From Chryseobacterium indologenes (GTDB taxonomy: Bacteria; Bacteroidota; Bacteroidia; Flavobacteriales; Weeksellaceae), in NCBI GenBank assembly GCA_001013295.1, contig LAZY01000004.1, forward strand, positions 1 to 64,000: a DNA stretch of 64,000 bases, given 5' to 3'. Position numbers and translations under genes: made by a program. The notes under the pieces were generated by a model that saw nothing but the letters and a program-made list of their open reading frames with translations, ran no database searches and was not told the DNA's origin. Below are positions 35,463 to 45,069 of the stretch, piece after piece; position 1 is the stretch's first letter, and each line of letters opens with the position of its first letter.

Positions 35463-36752
35463 ATGGAAACATTCCCACTTCAACATCAGAAATTTCTAAA
35501 AAAACTCAACAATCAAATGTTCATCATCTTGTTGTTGATGGTGGCGTGTTTTTTTACCTGGAGTGAAAATGTAGCCATTACCAGAGGAATAAAAGTAGTC
35601 GGAAGAATGGGGGTGATGATTTCTTCAATATTTGTTTATCACAAGATCATCAATTATGGAAGTGTGAATTCTTTGTCGTATAAAAATATTTTTTCGCCTG
35701 TTTTATATTTGGCTTATCTTACATTGGGATTTATTTCTTTTTCATGGAGCACCAATCCCGGGTTCAGTGCTTTGCAGTGGTTTATGACTTTTCAGAGTTT
35801 GGTTTTTGCGTATTTTTTTGTGAAAAGCTTAAAAACATTGGATATTTATTTTGAAGGCCATTCTATCCGGCTATACCACCTTTTGGGAAATACGGTTTTT
35901 GTTTTGCAACTCATTTTTGTTATCGGTATGTGGGTTGCTCCTGATGTTTTTTTCAGGCTCACAGATGGCGGAGAAGAAGCGAGATTAGGAGGTACCATGA
36001 TGAATCCTAATGAACTGGGAATGTTGGCAGGAGTGGGATCTGCCTGTCTTATTTTCGACTTGTATCGGTTCAAAAATAAAATATGGACCATTGTCAAAAT
36101 CCTTGTGATTTTTTATGCACTTTTCATGACGGGGTCCAGATCTTCATTAATTGGAATTTTGCTGATTATTTTTTTCCATATTAACCAAACCAAGCAAAAA
36201 AAATTGAAGTTTGCTATTATTGCTGTTGTAGCAGCCGTTGCTCCATTTGCTGTGTATACGGTTATTTTAAAAGGGGGCAATCAGGAAAGGCTTGAAGAAG
36301 TGATGAGTCTTACCGGAAGACTCCCTTTTTGGAAGGCTTTAATTACTGAAGGCTTACCCCGCGAACCGTTATTAGGCTTCGGTTTTATGAGGATTGATTA
36401 TAAAGAATTCTTTCAAAGCGCACATACCTATCCTGGGAAAATGACCCATAATACTTTTATGCAGGTTTTAATGAACCTCGGGTTTATCGGGCTTACCATT
36501 GTTCTATTCCAGGTATTTTTCACGATAAAGTCAATTCTATCCGAGCAAAAGGAGCTTAAACTCATGCTCATCGGAATGCTTATTCCTATTATTATTAATT
36601 CTTTTACAGAGTTTGGAATTTTCGGAGAAAGCAATTACGGAATCCTCTTTTATCAGATCATTATATTTTCAATAGCTTTCAAAAATAACCACCATCTTAC
36701 CAGAGTTCAGAAAATTATTCTCAGAAAGAAAAGGCCGGAGATATTGGTATAA
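35463..36752 (+). CDS. O-antigen ligase/polymerase (Wzy-like) membrane protein
   Basis: 429 residues, about ten to twelve hydrophobic segments and the large periplasmic loop typical of Wzy_C proteins, with GGTMMNPNELGMLAGVG, MTGSRSSLIGI and a HNTFMQVLMNLGFIG segment containing the conserved histidine. In this setting it probably polymerises repeat units in the periplasm. Ligase activity cannot be excluded from sequence alone. It ends a tightly packed group; an intergenic gap with the dyad element follows. Confidence 0.88.
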   Translation: METFPLQHQKFLKKLNNQMFIILLLMVACFFTWSENVAITRGIKVVGRMGVMISSIFVYHKIINYGSVNSLSYKNIFSPVLYLAYLTLGFISFSWSTNPGFSALQWFMTFQSLVFAYFFVKSLKTLDIYFEGHSIRLYHLLGNTVFVLQLIFVIGMWVAPDVFFRLTDGGEEARLGGTMMNPNELGMLAGVGSACLIFDLYRFKNKIWTIVKILVIFYALFMTGSRSSLIGILLIIFFHINQTKQKKLKFAIIAVVAAVAPFAVYTVILKGGNQERLEEVMSLTGRLPFWKALITEGLPREPLLGFGFMRIDYKEFFQSAHTYPGKMTHNTFMQVLMNLGFIGLTIVLFQVFFTIKSILSEQKELKLMLIGMLIPIIINSFTEFGIFGESNYGILFYQIIIFSIAFKNNHHLTRVQKIILRKKRPEILV

Positions 36753-36755
36753 ATC

Positions 36756-36792
36756 TTTCCAAATCATTACTTGGTTTCCATAATTTGGAATT
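36756..36792 (+). repeat. Exopolysaccharide-locus dyad element, copy 2
   Basis: Starts three bases after the polymerase stop. TTCCAAAT (36757-36764) pairs perfectly with ATTTGGAA (36783-36790) around 18 bases, and TTTCCATAATTTGGAA (36775-36790) is a nested near-palindrome. Same arm-spacer layout as the copy at 42180. No T-run follows. Confidence 0.65.
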
Positions 36793-36867
36793 AAAAAATA
36801 TGCGTTATTTTTATAATTAATTGATAATCATGTAATTGTTGTTTTGGCAGAGAAATTTATACGGTTT

Positions 36868-39198
36868 ATGTATAAAATAAATGTCATGAAAACATTATTT
36901 AGACATACAGGGTATAGATTGTTTACACAAAGAGAAAAAGAATGCCAGAAAAAGGTTTCATTCTCCTATATTTTGAATCCTGATGGAAGTTTAAGATGGT
37001 TTTGGAATACGAATTCTAACAAACCTCTATTTTTAAAATTCTACAACGCGGTAACGACGAAAGGAAAACTTTTCCGATTAGCGATCAATGTGATTTTTTC
37101 TTTACGCCTTCAGAGATTTTTCTTTAAGAAGGAAAACGTTTATTACACGAAAAGAGAAAATCCGCTTTTTGATATTGAAAATGATTGGGCTGTTTTCACA
37201 GGAACAGTGGGGCCTAATAATAAGGACTTACTATTTGCTAACGGATCATTCTACAAAATTGCCAATACAGAAAAGGCAAAAAAATTATTAAAAAATGAGT
37301 CTGAAAACAGTAAATATGTTGAGAAGAGTAAATTTTATACAATTCCAAAAGCAGTTTTACATACAGATAGTGTATTACAGTTAAGTGATATTTCAGATGG
37401 TGGAAGAAGGCAAAATACATTTGGTGAGGTACATGCTAAAGCATTGCAAGGGATGAAGGATTGCTATCAGGGAATGTGTAAAATTTCAGACTGGAGCTAT
37501 TTCCAGGAGCTTAGAAAAAAGTTTGAAAATATAAACGATCATAGAATACCCGCTGGCCTTACAAAAAAAGTTAATAGTGTATTAGCTAAGATTAATGAAG
37601 AAGAAAAGATTTTACGTGTCTTTTCCCATGGTGATTTCACTTCGTGGAATTGTTATACTAAAGGAAATATTTTAGCAATTTATGACTGGGAGATGGCTTC
37701 CCGCGAAAGGTCTAAAGCATTTGACTTTTTTCATTTTATCATTCAAAACGGAATTTTGATCAGCCGAAAACCCTGGAAGGAGATTTTAAAGGAAATAAAG
37801 GTTAAAAATGCAATCACTTTTAATATGGATCCTCAGGAACTTGATAAATACTTAAAGTTTTATCTGATCACTAATATCTTGTTTTATCTTAATCTGTATG
37901 CAGAACAGCAAAAATGGCATATGCAGATTCAATGGTTATTGAGAACCTGGTCTGAAGCATTAAATTTTTTTTTAATTGAAACTTATACAGAAAGAGAACT
38001 TTTGATAATGGATATTTTCGATGAGCTTTCTCAGATGAACTATGCAACCTTGAAACTAAACGATGAAGAACCCGAAAAATTAAACCTCAATTCAGATTTA
38101 GATATTGTATTACCCTCCAGAGAAGCTGAACAATTGATTCTGTATTTGTCTCAACATAGTTTGGTTAAGAATATTTGCGTAGTCAAAAAATCTTTTATGA
38201 AATCTGTGAGAATTATTAACCATCAAAATGAAATTTTAAATCTTGACTTGATTTCTCAGTTTAAATGGAAATATCTTCAAATTTTAAATACTGATAAAAT
38301 ACTTAAAAACAGACAAAAAAACAGATTGGGAATCTATAAAGTTTCAGACACAGACACCGCAAGGTTTATTGATTTATTCTACAGTTTAAATAGTTTTCAA
38401 ATCCCGCCGAAGTACGAATCATTCGTTTCAAAGCAGCTGAAGATGGAAAAAATAAAAGATGCTAAAGCAGAAGTACATGTATTGAAAAAGCAAAGTTATA
38501 ATCGCGGTTTAAAATTGCTTAAAAATCTATTTTTTTACATCAAAGATACTTTCGCAGAAAAAGGTTTTATCATTACCTTCAGTGGTGTAGATGGAGCAGG
38601 AAAGTCTACCGTTATCTCTGAAGTTTCAGAGCTGATTGAGAAAAGGTTCCGAAGACCCGTAATAGTTTTGAGACACAGACCTTCGCTGTTGCCTATTTTG
38701 AGTGTTTATATAAAAGGAAATGAAAAAGCAAAGCAAGACGTTCTTAATTCCTTACCCCGGCAAGGCCAAAACAGAAGCGCAATCGCATCACTTTTAAGAT
38801 TCAGCTATTATTACATCGATTATATTTTTGGACAGTTTATCATTTATCTGAAATATGTACTGAGAGGGAAAATTGTTTTATATGACAGATATTATTTTGA
38901 CTTTATTGCAGACGGTAGAAGAAGCAATATCCAGCTTCCAAAAACTTTAACAGAAGCTGGCTATCACTTACTGTTGAAAGCGAAATTCAATTTCTTTTTA
39001 TATGCCTCTCCTGAAGAAATTCTTAGCAGAAAAAAAGAGCTTTCCTACCATTCCATATGCAGTTTGACCAAAGAATACAGCCAGCTGTTTTCAAGACTGG
39101 ATAAGCAAAATCGAAAATCAAAATACCTCTCAATAGAGAATATTAATCTTAATACGACCGTAAGCTCTATTATGAACACTATAATTACAGCAAGATGA
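36868..39198 (+). CDS. Three-domain fusion: APH-like kinase, nucleotidyltransferase-like, thymidylate-kinase-like
   Basis: About 776 residues; a TTG at 36844 (numbering below) and an ATG at 36886 are alternative starts. Domain 1 (to about 390) resembles aminoglycoside/choline kinases: catalytic loop SHGDFTSWN near 261-269 and the metal site IYDWE near 279-283. Domain 2 (about 400-540) has the nucleotidyltransferase-like NLNSDLDIVLPS near 414-425 and a second acidic strand NLDL. Domain 3 (about 570-784) is a P-loop kinase of thymidylate kinase type with SGVDGAGKST near 580-589 and LYDRYYFD near 679-686. All key loops look intact. It lies within the polysaccharide locus; it may activate or modify a sugar or lipid, but its substrate is unknown. 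Confidence 0.75.
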   Translation: MYKINVMKTLFRHTGYRLFTQREKECQKKVSFSYILNPDGSLRWFWNTNSNKPLFLKFYNAVTTKGKLFRLAINVIFSLRLQRFFFKKENVYYTKRENPLFDIENDWAVFTGTVGPNNKDLLFANGSFYKIANTEKAKKLLKNESENSKYVEKSKFYTIPKAVLHTDSVLQLSDISDGGRRQNTFGEVHAKALQGMKDCYQGMCKISDWSYFQELRKKFENINDHRIPAGLTKKVNSVLAKINEEEKILRVFSHGDFTSWNCYTKGNILAIYDWEMASRERSKAFDFFHFIIQNGILISRKPWKEILKEIKVKNAITFNMDPQELDKYLKFYLITNILFYLNLYAEQQKWHMQIQWLLRTWSEALNFFLIETYTERELLIMDIFDELSQMNYATLKLNDEEPEKLNLNSDLDIVLPSREAEQLILYLSQHSLVKNICVVKKSFMKSVRIINHQNEILNLDLISQFKWKYLQILNTDKILKNRQKNRLGIYKVSDTDTARFIDLFYSLNSFQIPPKYESFVSKQLKMEKIKDAKAEVHVLKKQSYNRGLKLLKNLFFYIKDTFAEKGFIITFSGVDGAGKSTVISEVSELIEKRFRRPVIVLRHRPSLLPILSVYIKGNEKAKQDVLNSLPRQGQNRSAIASLLRFSYYYIDYIFGQFIIYLKYVLRGKIVLYDRYYFDFIADGRRSNIQLPKTLTEAGYHLLLKAKFNFFLYASPEEILSRKKELSYHSICSLTKEYSQLFSRLDKQNRKSKYLSIENINLNTTVSSIMNTIITAR

Positions 39199-39935
39199 AA
39201 ACTATTATAGAAAAAATCATTCAACTAAGAAATCCCGGTTTTTCCATAGATAGTTGTGTGGACTCTGGAACAATCCTACAATTGACCTGGGTTCAACTCT
39301 GGAGTTTTTTAAGAGGCCTGAAAGTACTTCTTTTTCTTAAAAAACCTAAAGCCATGCTTTTAGGAAAAAGAGTAAGCTTCTTTAATGTTTCTAAAATAAA
39401 ATGGGGAAGATTTCTAAGACTGGGAAATGATGTGTATGTTTCTGCTTTAGGAAAACGGGGAATAGAGTTTGGCGACAATGTTTCTATTGGTGCGTTTAGC
39501 AGAATTATTGTATCTACATCTTTCAATAATATAGGAGAAAGAATCAAAATAGGAAACAATGTCGGGATCGGCGAGTTTGCCTATCTTGGCGGTTCCGGTG
39601 GTTTGGAAATTGGTGACGAATGCATTATAGGGCAGTATTTAAGCTGTCATCCGGAAAATCATAATTATGAAGATTTACATACTTCTATCAGACATCAGGG
39701 CGTTAGCAGAAAAGGAATTAAAATAGGAAAAAACTGTTGGATTGGCAGTAAAGTTACCATTCTGGACGGAGTAGAAATTGGTGAAGGATCTATTCTGGCA
39801 GCAGGAAGTGTGGTGACCAAATCTTTTCCTTGTAACAGCATTATCGGAGGCGTTCCGGCGAAACTATTAAAAACGAGAAATCATGAATACCCAACAGACA
39901 GTACTGGCAAGTTGCTATGCCGTGAATCCGTATAA
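39195..39935 (+). CDS. Left-handed beta-helix acyltransferase (WcaF/LbetaH type)
   Basis: 246 residues. Hexapeptide repeats run from about residue 75 (IEFGDNVSIGAFSRI) through IGNNVGIGEFAYLGG to WIGSKVTILDGVEIGEGSILAAGSVV, with the acetyl-CoA-binding tail GGVPAKLLK. The catalytic-type histidine lies in CHPENHNYED. It likely O-acetylates a sugar of the repeat unit. It overlaps the fusion gene by four bases and the next glycosyltransferase by 53 bases, with the last 18 residues read in both frames. Confidence 0.88.
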   Translation: MKTIIEKIIQLRNPGFSIDSCVDSGTILQLTWVQLWSFLRGLKVLLFLKKPKAMLLGKRVSFFNVSKIKWGRFLRLGNDVYVSALGKRGIEFGDNVSIGAFSRIIVSTSFNNIGERIKIGNNVGIGEFAYLGGSGGLEIGDECIIGQYLSCHPENHNYEDLHTSIRHQGVSRKGIKIGKNCWIGSKVTILDGVEIGEGSILAAGSVVTKSFPCNSIIGGVPAKLLKTRNHEYPTDSTGKLLCRESV

Positions 39936-41151
39936 AGGCTCGGAAGATGCAATGGGATGGAATTTTGTGTATCAGATTGCCAGATTCCGAAAAGTAATTG
40001 CTGTTACCCGGAAAAACAACAGACCTCATATTGAGAAATATATGGCAGAAAATCCGAACGAAGTTTATCAGAATATCCGGTTTCTGTATTTTGATCTCCC
40101 GTATTGGATGCGTTTCTGGAAAAAAGGAAGTCGTGGAGCTATGATATACTATTATCTTTGGCAGAAAGGAATTGTTTCTTTCATAAAAAAACAACATCTC
40201 AATTTTGATATTGTACACAATGTGAATTTCCATAATGATTGGACACCAAGCTTCCTTTGGAAACTCAAAAAACCGATGGTTTGGGGCCCCGTTGGGCATC
40301 ATCCCTTAATTCCGAAACAGTATCTGAAAGATTATTCTAAGAAGTATCTTATCAAAGACCGTGTAACTTGGTTGGTGAAAAATTTTTTCTGGAAATATTC
40401 ATCTTCATTAAAGAGAACAGCCCAGCATTCTAACCATATCTGGTGTATGAACAGCCGTGTTCCGGAAAAGCTGAATATTGATAAAAACAAATATTCTCTT
40501 TATCCATCAGTAGCTTCAGAAGATTTTTATCAAAAAGATGAAATTCCGCAAAAATCGGATTTTATAGTCATCAGTGTCGGAAGATTTGTTCCGCTAAAAG
40601 GTTTTGATTTGACGATAAGATCATTTATCACCTTTGTTAATCAACTCTCTGAAAAAGACAAAGCTTTATGTAAATTGGTTCTTGTTGGAACAGGTGAACA
40701 GAGAGTGTTCTATGAAAATTTGATTAAGGAAAGCAAAATGGAAAAATTGATAGAAATTGTAGAGTGGATTGAAAGAAAGGATTTAATGAAAATGTATGAA
40801 AAATCTTCTGTATTTCTTTTTCCCTCCCATGAAGGTGCTGGGATGGTTATTCCGGAAGCTTTATCTTTTGGTTTACCCATCATATGTCTTGAAAATGAAG
40901 GTCCGGGAGAATTCATCGATCATAAATGCGGTTTCAAGATTCCTCAACACACCTATAATGAAACTGTAAAAGGATTGAGTAATGCTTTACTTAGGTTGTT
41001 TTTGGAAAAAAACGTTCAAAAAGAAATGAGCATGAGAGCAAGAGAGCATTTTCTTGAAAGATTTTCGTGGGAGAAAAGAGGAGAACATCTCCATACAATT
41101 TATAATCAGATTTACAATGAAAAGAATTATTGCCATACACCTGCTGAATGA
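39883..41151 (+). CDS. Glycosyltransferase family 4
   Basis: 422 residues. N-terminal CYAVNPYKGSEDAMGWNFV is the donor-side loop found in many flavobacterial GT4 enzymes; the C-terminal domain has VISVGRFVPLKGFDLTI and the EX7E motif in HEGAGMVIPEALSFGLPI near residues 315-332. A retaining transferase in repeat-unit assembly; specificity unknown. It starts inside the acyltransferase gene and overlaps the next glycosyltransferase by 35 bases, so translation is coupled. Confidence 0.9.
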   Translation: MNTQQTVLASCYAVNPYKGSEDAMGWNFVYQIARFRKVIAVTRKNNRPHIEKYMAENPNEVYQNIRFLYFDLPYWMRFWKKGSRGAMIYYYLWQKGIVSFIKKQHLNFDIVHNVNFHNDWTPSFLWKLKKPMVWGPVGHHPLIPKQYLKDYSKKYLIKDRVTWLVKNFFWKYSSSLKRTAQHSNHIWCMNSRVPEKLNIDKNKYSLYPSVASEDFYQKDEIPQKSDFIVISVGRFVPLKGFDLTIRSFITFVNQLSEKDKALCKLVLVGTGEQRVFYENLIKESKMEKLIEIVEWIERKDLMKMYEKSSVFLFPSHEGAGMVIPEALSFGLPIICLENEGPGEFIDHKCGFKIPQHTYNETVKGLSNALLRLFLEKNVQKEMSMRAREHFLERFSWEKRGEHLHTIYNQIYNEKNYCHTPAE

Positions 41152-42193
41152 TTACAGTGGAAGCCCGAAAGTCCTAATGCAGCTTCTGAAAGCGTGGACA
41201 AAAAACGATATAGAAACCCATCTCTTTACCTCAGGGGGAAGAGAGGGTTTTCTTTCGAATATTTCTTTGGTAGAAAATCATTCGTTTTGGTACAGGTTTT
41301 CTGACAATTCACTGGTGAGGATCATTAATTTTTTTCTCAGCCAGTTTCTTTTGATGGGTAAGCTTCTGTTTTTTCTAAAAAAAAGCGATTGGGTTTACAT
41401 TAATACGGTTTTGCCTTTTGGAGCAGCGATTGCCGGAAAACTGAAAGGCTGTAAAATAATTTATCACATTCACGAAACATCTGTAAAACCTAGAGCTTTT
41501 AAAGATTTTCTTTTTGGTATTGCAAAACGTACAGCACACAAAATTGTTTTTGTCTCAGAATTTTTGATGAAGCAGGAATCACTTATTCAAAATCAGTTTC
41601 TTTTGTATAACGTTTTGGAGAAGGATTTCGCGGAAAAGGCAGACCAATTCCAAAATCAGGAAAAAACAAACCGGATTGTTTTGATGATTTGCTCACTTAA
41701 AGTCTATAAAGGAGTTGACGAATTTTTTATTTTGGCTCAGAAAAATCCGCAATATATTTTCAAACTGGTGGTAAATGCCTCTGAAAAAGATATTCAGGAT
41801 TACTTCAAAGGAAAAGAACTTCCGCAGAATTTGAATATTTATCCTACACAAACAGATACACATCCATTTTACCGTGAAGCGAGCATTATTCTCAATCTTT
41901 CCCATACAGACCTTTGGGTAGAAACCTTTGGTCTTACTATTTTGGAAGGGATGCGCTATGGTCTTCCGGTTATTGTTCCACCGGTAGGAGGAGTTACGGA
42001 GCTGGTAGAAAACGGTGAGAACGGCTTTTTGATCGATTCTAAAAATAGTGAGGCCTTATCAGAAAAACTGAATCTTATTTTAAGCGACTCCATGCTATAT
42101 AAGTTTTTCAGTACTGCTTCTTATAAAAAAAGCTTAGACTTTTCCGAAGAATATTTTGAAAAAGCAGCGGTAGAAATTGTTTCCAAATTGTGA
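41117..42193 (+). CDS. Glycosyltransferase family 4
   Basis: 358 residues from ATG 41117, where the protein begins MKRIIAIHLLNDYSGSPKVL, a standard GT4 N-terminus; an in-frame ATG 63 bases upstream would add sequence unlike the family. The C-terminal domain holds LMICSLKVYKGVDEFF and the EX7E region VETFGLTILEGMRYGLPVI. Enzyme of repeat-unit assembly. Its last codons overlap the third dyad element. Confidence 0.88.
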   Translation: MKRIIAIHLLNDYSGSPKVLMQLLKAWTKNDIETHLFTSGGREGFLSNISLVENHSFWYRFSDNSLVRIINFFLSQFLLMGKLLFFLKKSDWVYINTVLPFGAAIAGKLKGCKIIYHIHETSVKPRAFKDFLFGIAKRTAHKIVFVSEFLMKQESLIQNQFLLYNVLEKDFAEKADQFQNQEKTNRIVLMICSLKVYKGVDEFFILAQKNPQYIFKLVVNASEKDIQDYFKGKELPQNLNIYPTQTDTHPFYREASIILNLSHTDLWVETFGLTILEGMRYGLPVIVPPVGGVTELVENGENGFLIDSKNSEALSEKLNLILSDSMLYKFFSTASYKKSLDFSEEYFEKAAVEIVSKL

Positions 42194-42217
42194 TTTGATT
42201 TCCATATTTTGGAAATT
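42180..42217 (+). repeat. Exopolysaccharide-locus dyad element, copy 3
   Basis: TTTCCAAA (42180-42187) pairs perfectly with TTTGGAAA (42208-42215) around 20 bases. Layout and sequence match copy 2: left arm, ten-base spacer, then TTTCCATA and TTTGGAA. It begins inside the end of the upstream glycosyltransferase gene and lies about 100 bases before the next start codon. Confidence 0.65.
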
Positions 42218-42318
42218 GGCATCATTTTTAATGAATTATAAATTATTGATTTTCAATTGTTTAATATTGTTTTATTCTTTGGAATACGAATCGTACTATT
42301 GTTTTCAAATCATTAATT

Positions 42319-43539
42319 ATGAAAACAAAAGTTGCAATAATAGGAACAGTTGGCTTACCTGCAAAATATGGAGGCTTTGAAACTTTAGCAGCACATCTTG
42401 TAGAAGAACTTTCAGAGATATACGATTTTACAGTGTACTGCTCATCAAAAAAATATAACAAAGAAGAGAGAGCTGAGAATTGGAAGGGAGCAAAATTGAA
42501 ATATCTTCCTTTAGATGCCAATGGAATTCAAAGTATTCCTTATGATACATTGTCTATTTTTCACGCATTATTTACCAGTGACGTCTTATTGGTGTTAGGA
42601 GTTGCCGGTGCGTGGATTTTACCTTTTGTGAAATTATTTACCTCCAAAAAAGTCATTATTTCCATTGACGGGATAGAGTGGAAGAGAGATAAATGGCCTT
42701 TGGCTGCAAAGCTATATTTATGGTGGGCAGAAAAATTGGCGGTTCGATTTTCTCATATTGATATTTCCGATAACGAATCTATTCAGGATTATACGTCATT
42801 AAGATATAAAACGATCAGTCGGGTGATAGAGTATGGGGCAGATCATACCAAAGTTAATCTGAACCCAACGAAGGAAGATATTGACAAATATCCGTTCTTA
42901 TCTGAGCAATATGCGGTAAAGGTTTGCAGAATAGAACCTGAGAATCATGTTCATACTATTTTGAAGGTTTTTAGTGAACTGCCAGATAAAAAGCTTGTTT
43001 TGGTAGGTAACTGGAATAACAGTCAGTATGGGAAGGAACTGAAGCAAAAATATTCAGATTTTAAAAACATTGATCTTCTGGATCCCATTTACAATCAGGA
43101 AGCGATTGATTTGATCAGAGGGAATGCCGTTCTTTATATTCATGGACATTCTGCCGGGGGTACAAATCCATCTTTGGTAGAAGCCATGTTTCTAGGTTTA
43201 CCTATTATAAGCAATGGTGTTTCATACAACAGAACAACAACAGATCATAAAGCGTATTATTTTTCTGACGAGCATGAACTTAAAAACATCATTACAAATT
43301 TAACCCAAGAAAACCTTCAAGACTGTGCCATTCAGATGAAAAAAATTGCAGAAAGGAGATATACCTGGAAAAAAATTGCAAAAAAATACAGCCATCTTAT
43401 TGAGGAAACTTTTGTTTCTGAAAGGAAAATCAAAGTATACCCATTAATTTCAGACTTGGACAAAAATATTTTAGAAAAATATAATGTTGAGCATCTGAAA
43501 AATATAATGTTATTCAACGAAGCTAATAAAACCATTTAA
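42319..43539 (+). CDS. DUF1972-type glycosyltransferase (rhamnosyltransferase-like)
   Basis: 406 residues. The N-terminal domain VAIIGTVGLPAKYGGFETLAAHLVEEL is the DUF1972 signature found in Cps2T/WchF-type transferases that add the second sugar, often rhamnose, to the lipid-linked first sugar. A GT1-like C-terminal domain follows with AGGTNPSLVEAMFLGLPII. It stands with the initiating transferase gene 11 bases downstream, consistent with an early step. The rhamnose assignment is by family only. Confidence 0.87.
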   Translation: MKTKVAIIGTVGLPAKYGGFETLAAHLVEELSEIYDFTVYCSSKKYNKEERAENWKGAKLKYLPLDANGIQSIPYDTLSIFHALFTSDVLLVLGVAGAWILPFVKLFTSKKVIISIDGIEWKRDKWPLAAKLYLWWAEKLAVRFSHIDISDNESIQDYTSLRYKTISRVIEYGADHTKVNLNPTKEDIDKYPFLSEQYAVKVCRIEPENHVHTILKVFSELPDKKLVLVGNWNNSQYGKELKQKYSDFKNIDLLDPIYNQEAIDLIRGNAVLYIHGHSAGGTNPSLVEAMFLGLPIISNGVSYNRTTTDHKAYYFSDEHELKNIITNLTQENLQDCAIQMKKIAERRYTWKKIAKKYSHLIEETFVSERKIKVYPLISDLDKNILEKYNVEHLKNIMLFNEANKTI

Positions 43540-43550
43540 AATTTAATGTT

Positions 43551-44621
43551 ATGAAAAATTTTGTAGAACTAGCTATATTCGGAATACTTGCGTTCATTTT
43601 ATCGATGTGTATTATTCCGCTCATGAGAGTTGTAGCTCAGAAATTAAAACTGGTTGATGTTCCCAATATGAGAAAAGTACATCAAACGGCAATTCCTTTA
43701 ATAGGTGGTTTGGTGATTGGTATGATTGTATTTTTATTAATGGGAGTTTCCGGATTTAAAAGCTTAAAAGAAATCCTCCCCATTATTATTACTTCTTATA
43801 TTATGCTTCTGCTAGGGGCTTTAGATGATAAAGCAGACTTGAAAGCACTATATAAACTTGCTGTTCAACTTTGCGTGAGTATAATCATTGCAATGGCAGG
43901 AATCCGAATTACTTCTTTATACGGTTTGTTTGGGGTCTATGAGATCACCGTTTACGCGCAGTATTTACTTACTGTTTTGGTTATCACAACTGCAGTAAAT
44001 GCGTTTAATCTAATTGACGGAATCGACGGTTTGGCTGGAAGTGTTGCCGGAATTGGTTTCGTATTGTTTTTCATTATTATGCTGTTGGAGAAAAATTTAG
44101 AATTGGCTAAAATAGGGTTGTTGTTTATCGGAAGTATTATCGCATTTTTAAAATATAATATGTCGAAGAAAAGTAAAATTTTCTTAGGAAATTCGGGAGC
44201 ACTTTTTTTAGGGTATTTATTAATCTGTGTCGGAATTTACATCACGAAATTCGACAATCATAATTCTGGTTTCCCCTATGGTATTTTCTTTATCTTGTTT
44301 GTATTTACTATTCCAGTTATAGACTCCATAAGAGTATATGCAGATAGAATTCTAAGAGGAAAATCACCTTTCAAAGCAGACAAAGCACATATCCATCATC
44401 ATCTTTTGCAGCTTGGATTATCTCACAAGAAAATAACGTTGACTATTGTCTTAATGAACATTCTAATATTTGTAATCCAATATTTCTTTTTTAAAAATTA
44501 CTCTGTCTATAGTTCCCTTATTTCATTTTTTGCTTTTGTTTCTGTCTTCAAAATCATCAAAACAATGAATGTGTTTACACTTTGGAAAAAAACAATCAAA
44601 GAGATGGAGACTGTAAAATGA
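43551..44621 (+). CDS. Undecaprenyl-phosphate sugar-1-phosphate transferase (WecA/TagO/MraY family)
   Basis: 356 residues, about ten or eleven membrane helices. Family motifs are intact: LGALDDKADLK near residue 95, NAFNLIDGIDGLAG near 145, GNSGALFLGY and the HIHHHLLQLG loop near 280. It links a HexNAc-1-phosphate to the lipid carrier and so starts repeat-unit synthesis. A WecA/TagO role rather than MraY is inferred from location in a polysaccharide locus. It is the last gene of the locus and is followed by a terminator. Confidence 0.92.
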   Translation: MKNFVELAIFGILAFILSMCIIPLMRVVAQKLKLVDVPNMRKVHQTAIPLIGGLVIGMIVFLLMGVSGFKSLKEILPIIITSYIMLLLGALDDKADLKALYKLAVQLCVSIIIAMAGIRITSLYGLFGVYEITVYAQYLLTVLVITTAVNAFNLIDGIDGLAGSVAGIGFVLFFIIMLLEKNLELAKIGLLFIGSIIAFLKYNMSKKSKIFLGNSGALFLGYLLICVGIYITKFDNHNSGFPYGIFFILFVFTIPVIDSIRVYADRILRGKSPFKADKAHIHHHLLQLGLSHKKITLTIVLMNILIFVIQYFFFKNYSVYSSLISFFAFVSVFKIIKTMNVFTLWKKTIKEMETVK

Positions 44622-45047
44622 TGTTCTTGTCAATTACCGAGATCTGTAAAATGTAAAATTATTAAATACAGTAATTAATAATTATATTTTCAGCCAGCAG
44701 AAAAGCTATGAACTTCTTTTTATTTTTCATTATTTCCTAAAATAGTATGCGAAGTATAGAGTTTTTTTATAAAGCCCCTAAGATTATTTAGGGGGCATAT
44801 TTTCAATAATATTATATTTTTTGTAGATCTTAGTTATTTTTAATCATAACACTTAAAATATAATTTACCTTTCTATTTTTTCCCTTATCATTCTTAAGAT
44901 TTGCCTTTTTCTGTGATAGCGCAGGATATAATTTCACTCAATGACATATTTAATCTTTTAATTAAAATTATATCATTGATTATCAATTACTTGTGTTTAA
45001 AAGTATTTTATCACTAAAAAAATAGTTGTTTGAATCAATTTTATTTC
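44622..45047. other. Intergenic region between exopolysaccharide locus and BlaI operon
   Basis: AT-rich spacer without a gene. It contains the locus terminator at 44774-44800 and, near its right end, ATCACTAA (45010-45017), a half-site that reappears inverted within the BlaI operator. Confidence 0.55.
44774..44800 (+). terminator. Intrinsic terminator of the exopolysaccharide locus
   Basis: GCCCCTAA pairs with TTAGGGGGC (one bulged G) around a five-base loop, followed by ATATTTT. It lies about 150 bases after the last gene. Confidence 0.7.
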
Positions 45048-45055
45048 TACATTTG
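45026..45055 (+). promoter_or_regulatory. Promoter of the BlaI/M56 operon
   Basis: TTG (45026-45028), 19 bases of spacer, then TACATTTG (45048-45055) match the Bacteroidota -33/-7 consensus at ideal spacing. Confidence 0.75.
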
Positions 45056-45069
45056 TATAACTAATTTCT

